From an uncultured Eubacteriales bacterium (GTDB lineage: Bacteria > Bacillota > Clostridia > Oscillospirales > CAG-272): a DNA stretch of 61,490 nucleotides. Within the stretch, counting starts at the first letter, position 1, and each line of letters opens with the position of its first letter. Under the pieces are notes generated by a model that saw nothing but the letters and a program-made list of their open reading frames with translations, did not search any database and had not been told where the DNA came from. Below are positions 61,019 to 61,490 of the stretch, one piece after another. The stretch is from contig CAKRZE010000016.1 in assembly GCA_934432725.1 (NCBI GenBank), positions 1 to 61,490 of the forward strand. The letters run 5' to 3'. The position numbers and the translations under genes were made by a program.

Positions 61019-61490
61019 AAATATCCCGGTTTTGCTTTGCAAAATGCGGCTCTTTGAGACGCAAGGGATATTTGTTAGCAACGCAAGTACATTTTGAGTT
61101 CCCGCAAACCCCACGCGTTGCTTGCTTACGCAAGCTAACTATTTAGACCCTCGGTGCACTTTTGGGGATTCGCGCGATGAGTTACCGCTTATGAGGGCAA
61201 ATATCCCGGTTCCGCCTTGCGGAATGCGTCTCCTTGAGACGCAAGGGATATTTGTTAGCAACGCAAGTACATTTTGAGTTCCCGCAAACCCCACGCGTTG
61301 CTTGCTTACGCAAGCTAACTATTTAGACCCTCGGTGCACTTTTGGGGATTCGCGCGATGAGTTACCGCTTATGAGGGCAAATATCCCGGTTCCGCCTTGC
61401 GGAATGCGTCTCCTTGAGACGCAAGGGATATTTGTTAGCAACGCAAGTACATTTTGAGTTCCCGCAAACCCCACGCGTTGCTTGCTCACG
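61019..61490. repeat. Repeat family B, 180-bp tandem array running off the window
   Basis: AAATATCCC ... GGGATATTT begins at 61019, 61199 and 61379. Between the arms lie two small hairpins (TTCCGC-CTT-GCGGAA and GCGTCTC-CTT-GAGACGC), giving a three-way junction. The rest of the unit includes GCTTGC-TTAC-GCAAGC and CGATGAGTTACCGCTTATGA. Confidence 0.9.

Overview
The window looks like a chromosomal segment of a GC-rich, strictly anaerobic Gram-positive bacterium of the class Clostridia. The signs are a single-chain pyruvate:ferredoxin oxidoreductase, RNase J, a lipoprotein-type YidC with YidD and Jag/KhpB, a tandem glycine riboswitch, AAAGGA ribosome-binding sites and TTGACA-17-TATAAT promoters. 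Assignment below class level is not possible from the sequence alone. Host genes are GC-rich and separated by unusually long, repeat-filled gaps. Two stretches (about 340-3020 and 35030-47020) are visibly AT-richer and foreign.

Layout. 1-3020: the end of an ImmA/IrrE-type peptidase, then four phage-type repressor modules in a row, each with its own set of three operators; only the third keeps an intact rightward gene. 3.3-6.7 kb: a leftward group mnmM, pgsA, rimO. 6.85-9.5 kb: a Ca2+-type P-ATPase. 10.5-17.1 kb: HAD phosphatase, RluA-type pseudouridine synthase, RNase J and two small conserved proteins. 17.5-24.1 kb: a nucleotidyltransferase fused to a worn-out phosphohexomutase, then PFOR. 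24.5-25.2 kb: tRNA-Arg, tRNA-His and a GNAT. 25.8-34.1 kb: a TetR regulator divergent from a cytoplasmic glycosidase-like protein, a lipoprotein, and a glycine-riboswitch-controlled alanine/glycine:sodium symporter.

35.03-47.03 kb: an integrated element of about 12 kb. It is bounded by a 9-bp repeat that is the last nine bases of tRNA-Glu, and the tRNA's own terminator is stranded on the far side. It carries a large serine recombinase, a phosphatase, a small resolvase, a 1139-residue collagen-like/leucine-rich surface protein, a DNA-glycosylase-like protein, two divergent XRE regulators, a primase-helicase and an ISXO2-derived protein that seems to have lost its catalytic residues.

47.0-50.9 kb: tRNA-Glu and tRNA-Met, then rpmH-rnpA-yidD-yidC-jag. 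51.9-60.8 kb: two surface proteins sharing the same stalk and C-terminal anchor, an EamA transporter, a galactokinase-like GHMP kinase, an MFS transporter and a gamma-carbonic-anhydrase-like protein. These are embedded in several interspersed repeat families whose hairpins show compensatory base changes.

The most unusual observations are: (i) the repressor array, whose rightward promoters now read antisense into the next module's repressor; (ii) six host genes in which a hairpin sits between the Shine-Dalgarno sequence and the start codon, leaving a near-constant 11-14 nt once folded; (iii) the tRNA-Glu element, whose recombinase gene gains a new C-terminus and runs through the tRNA terminator on integration.
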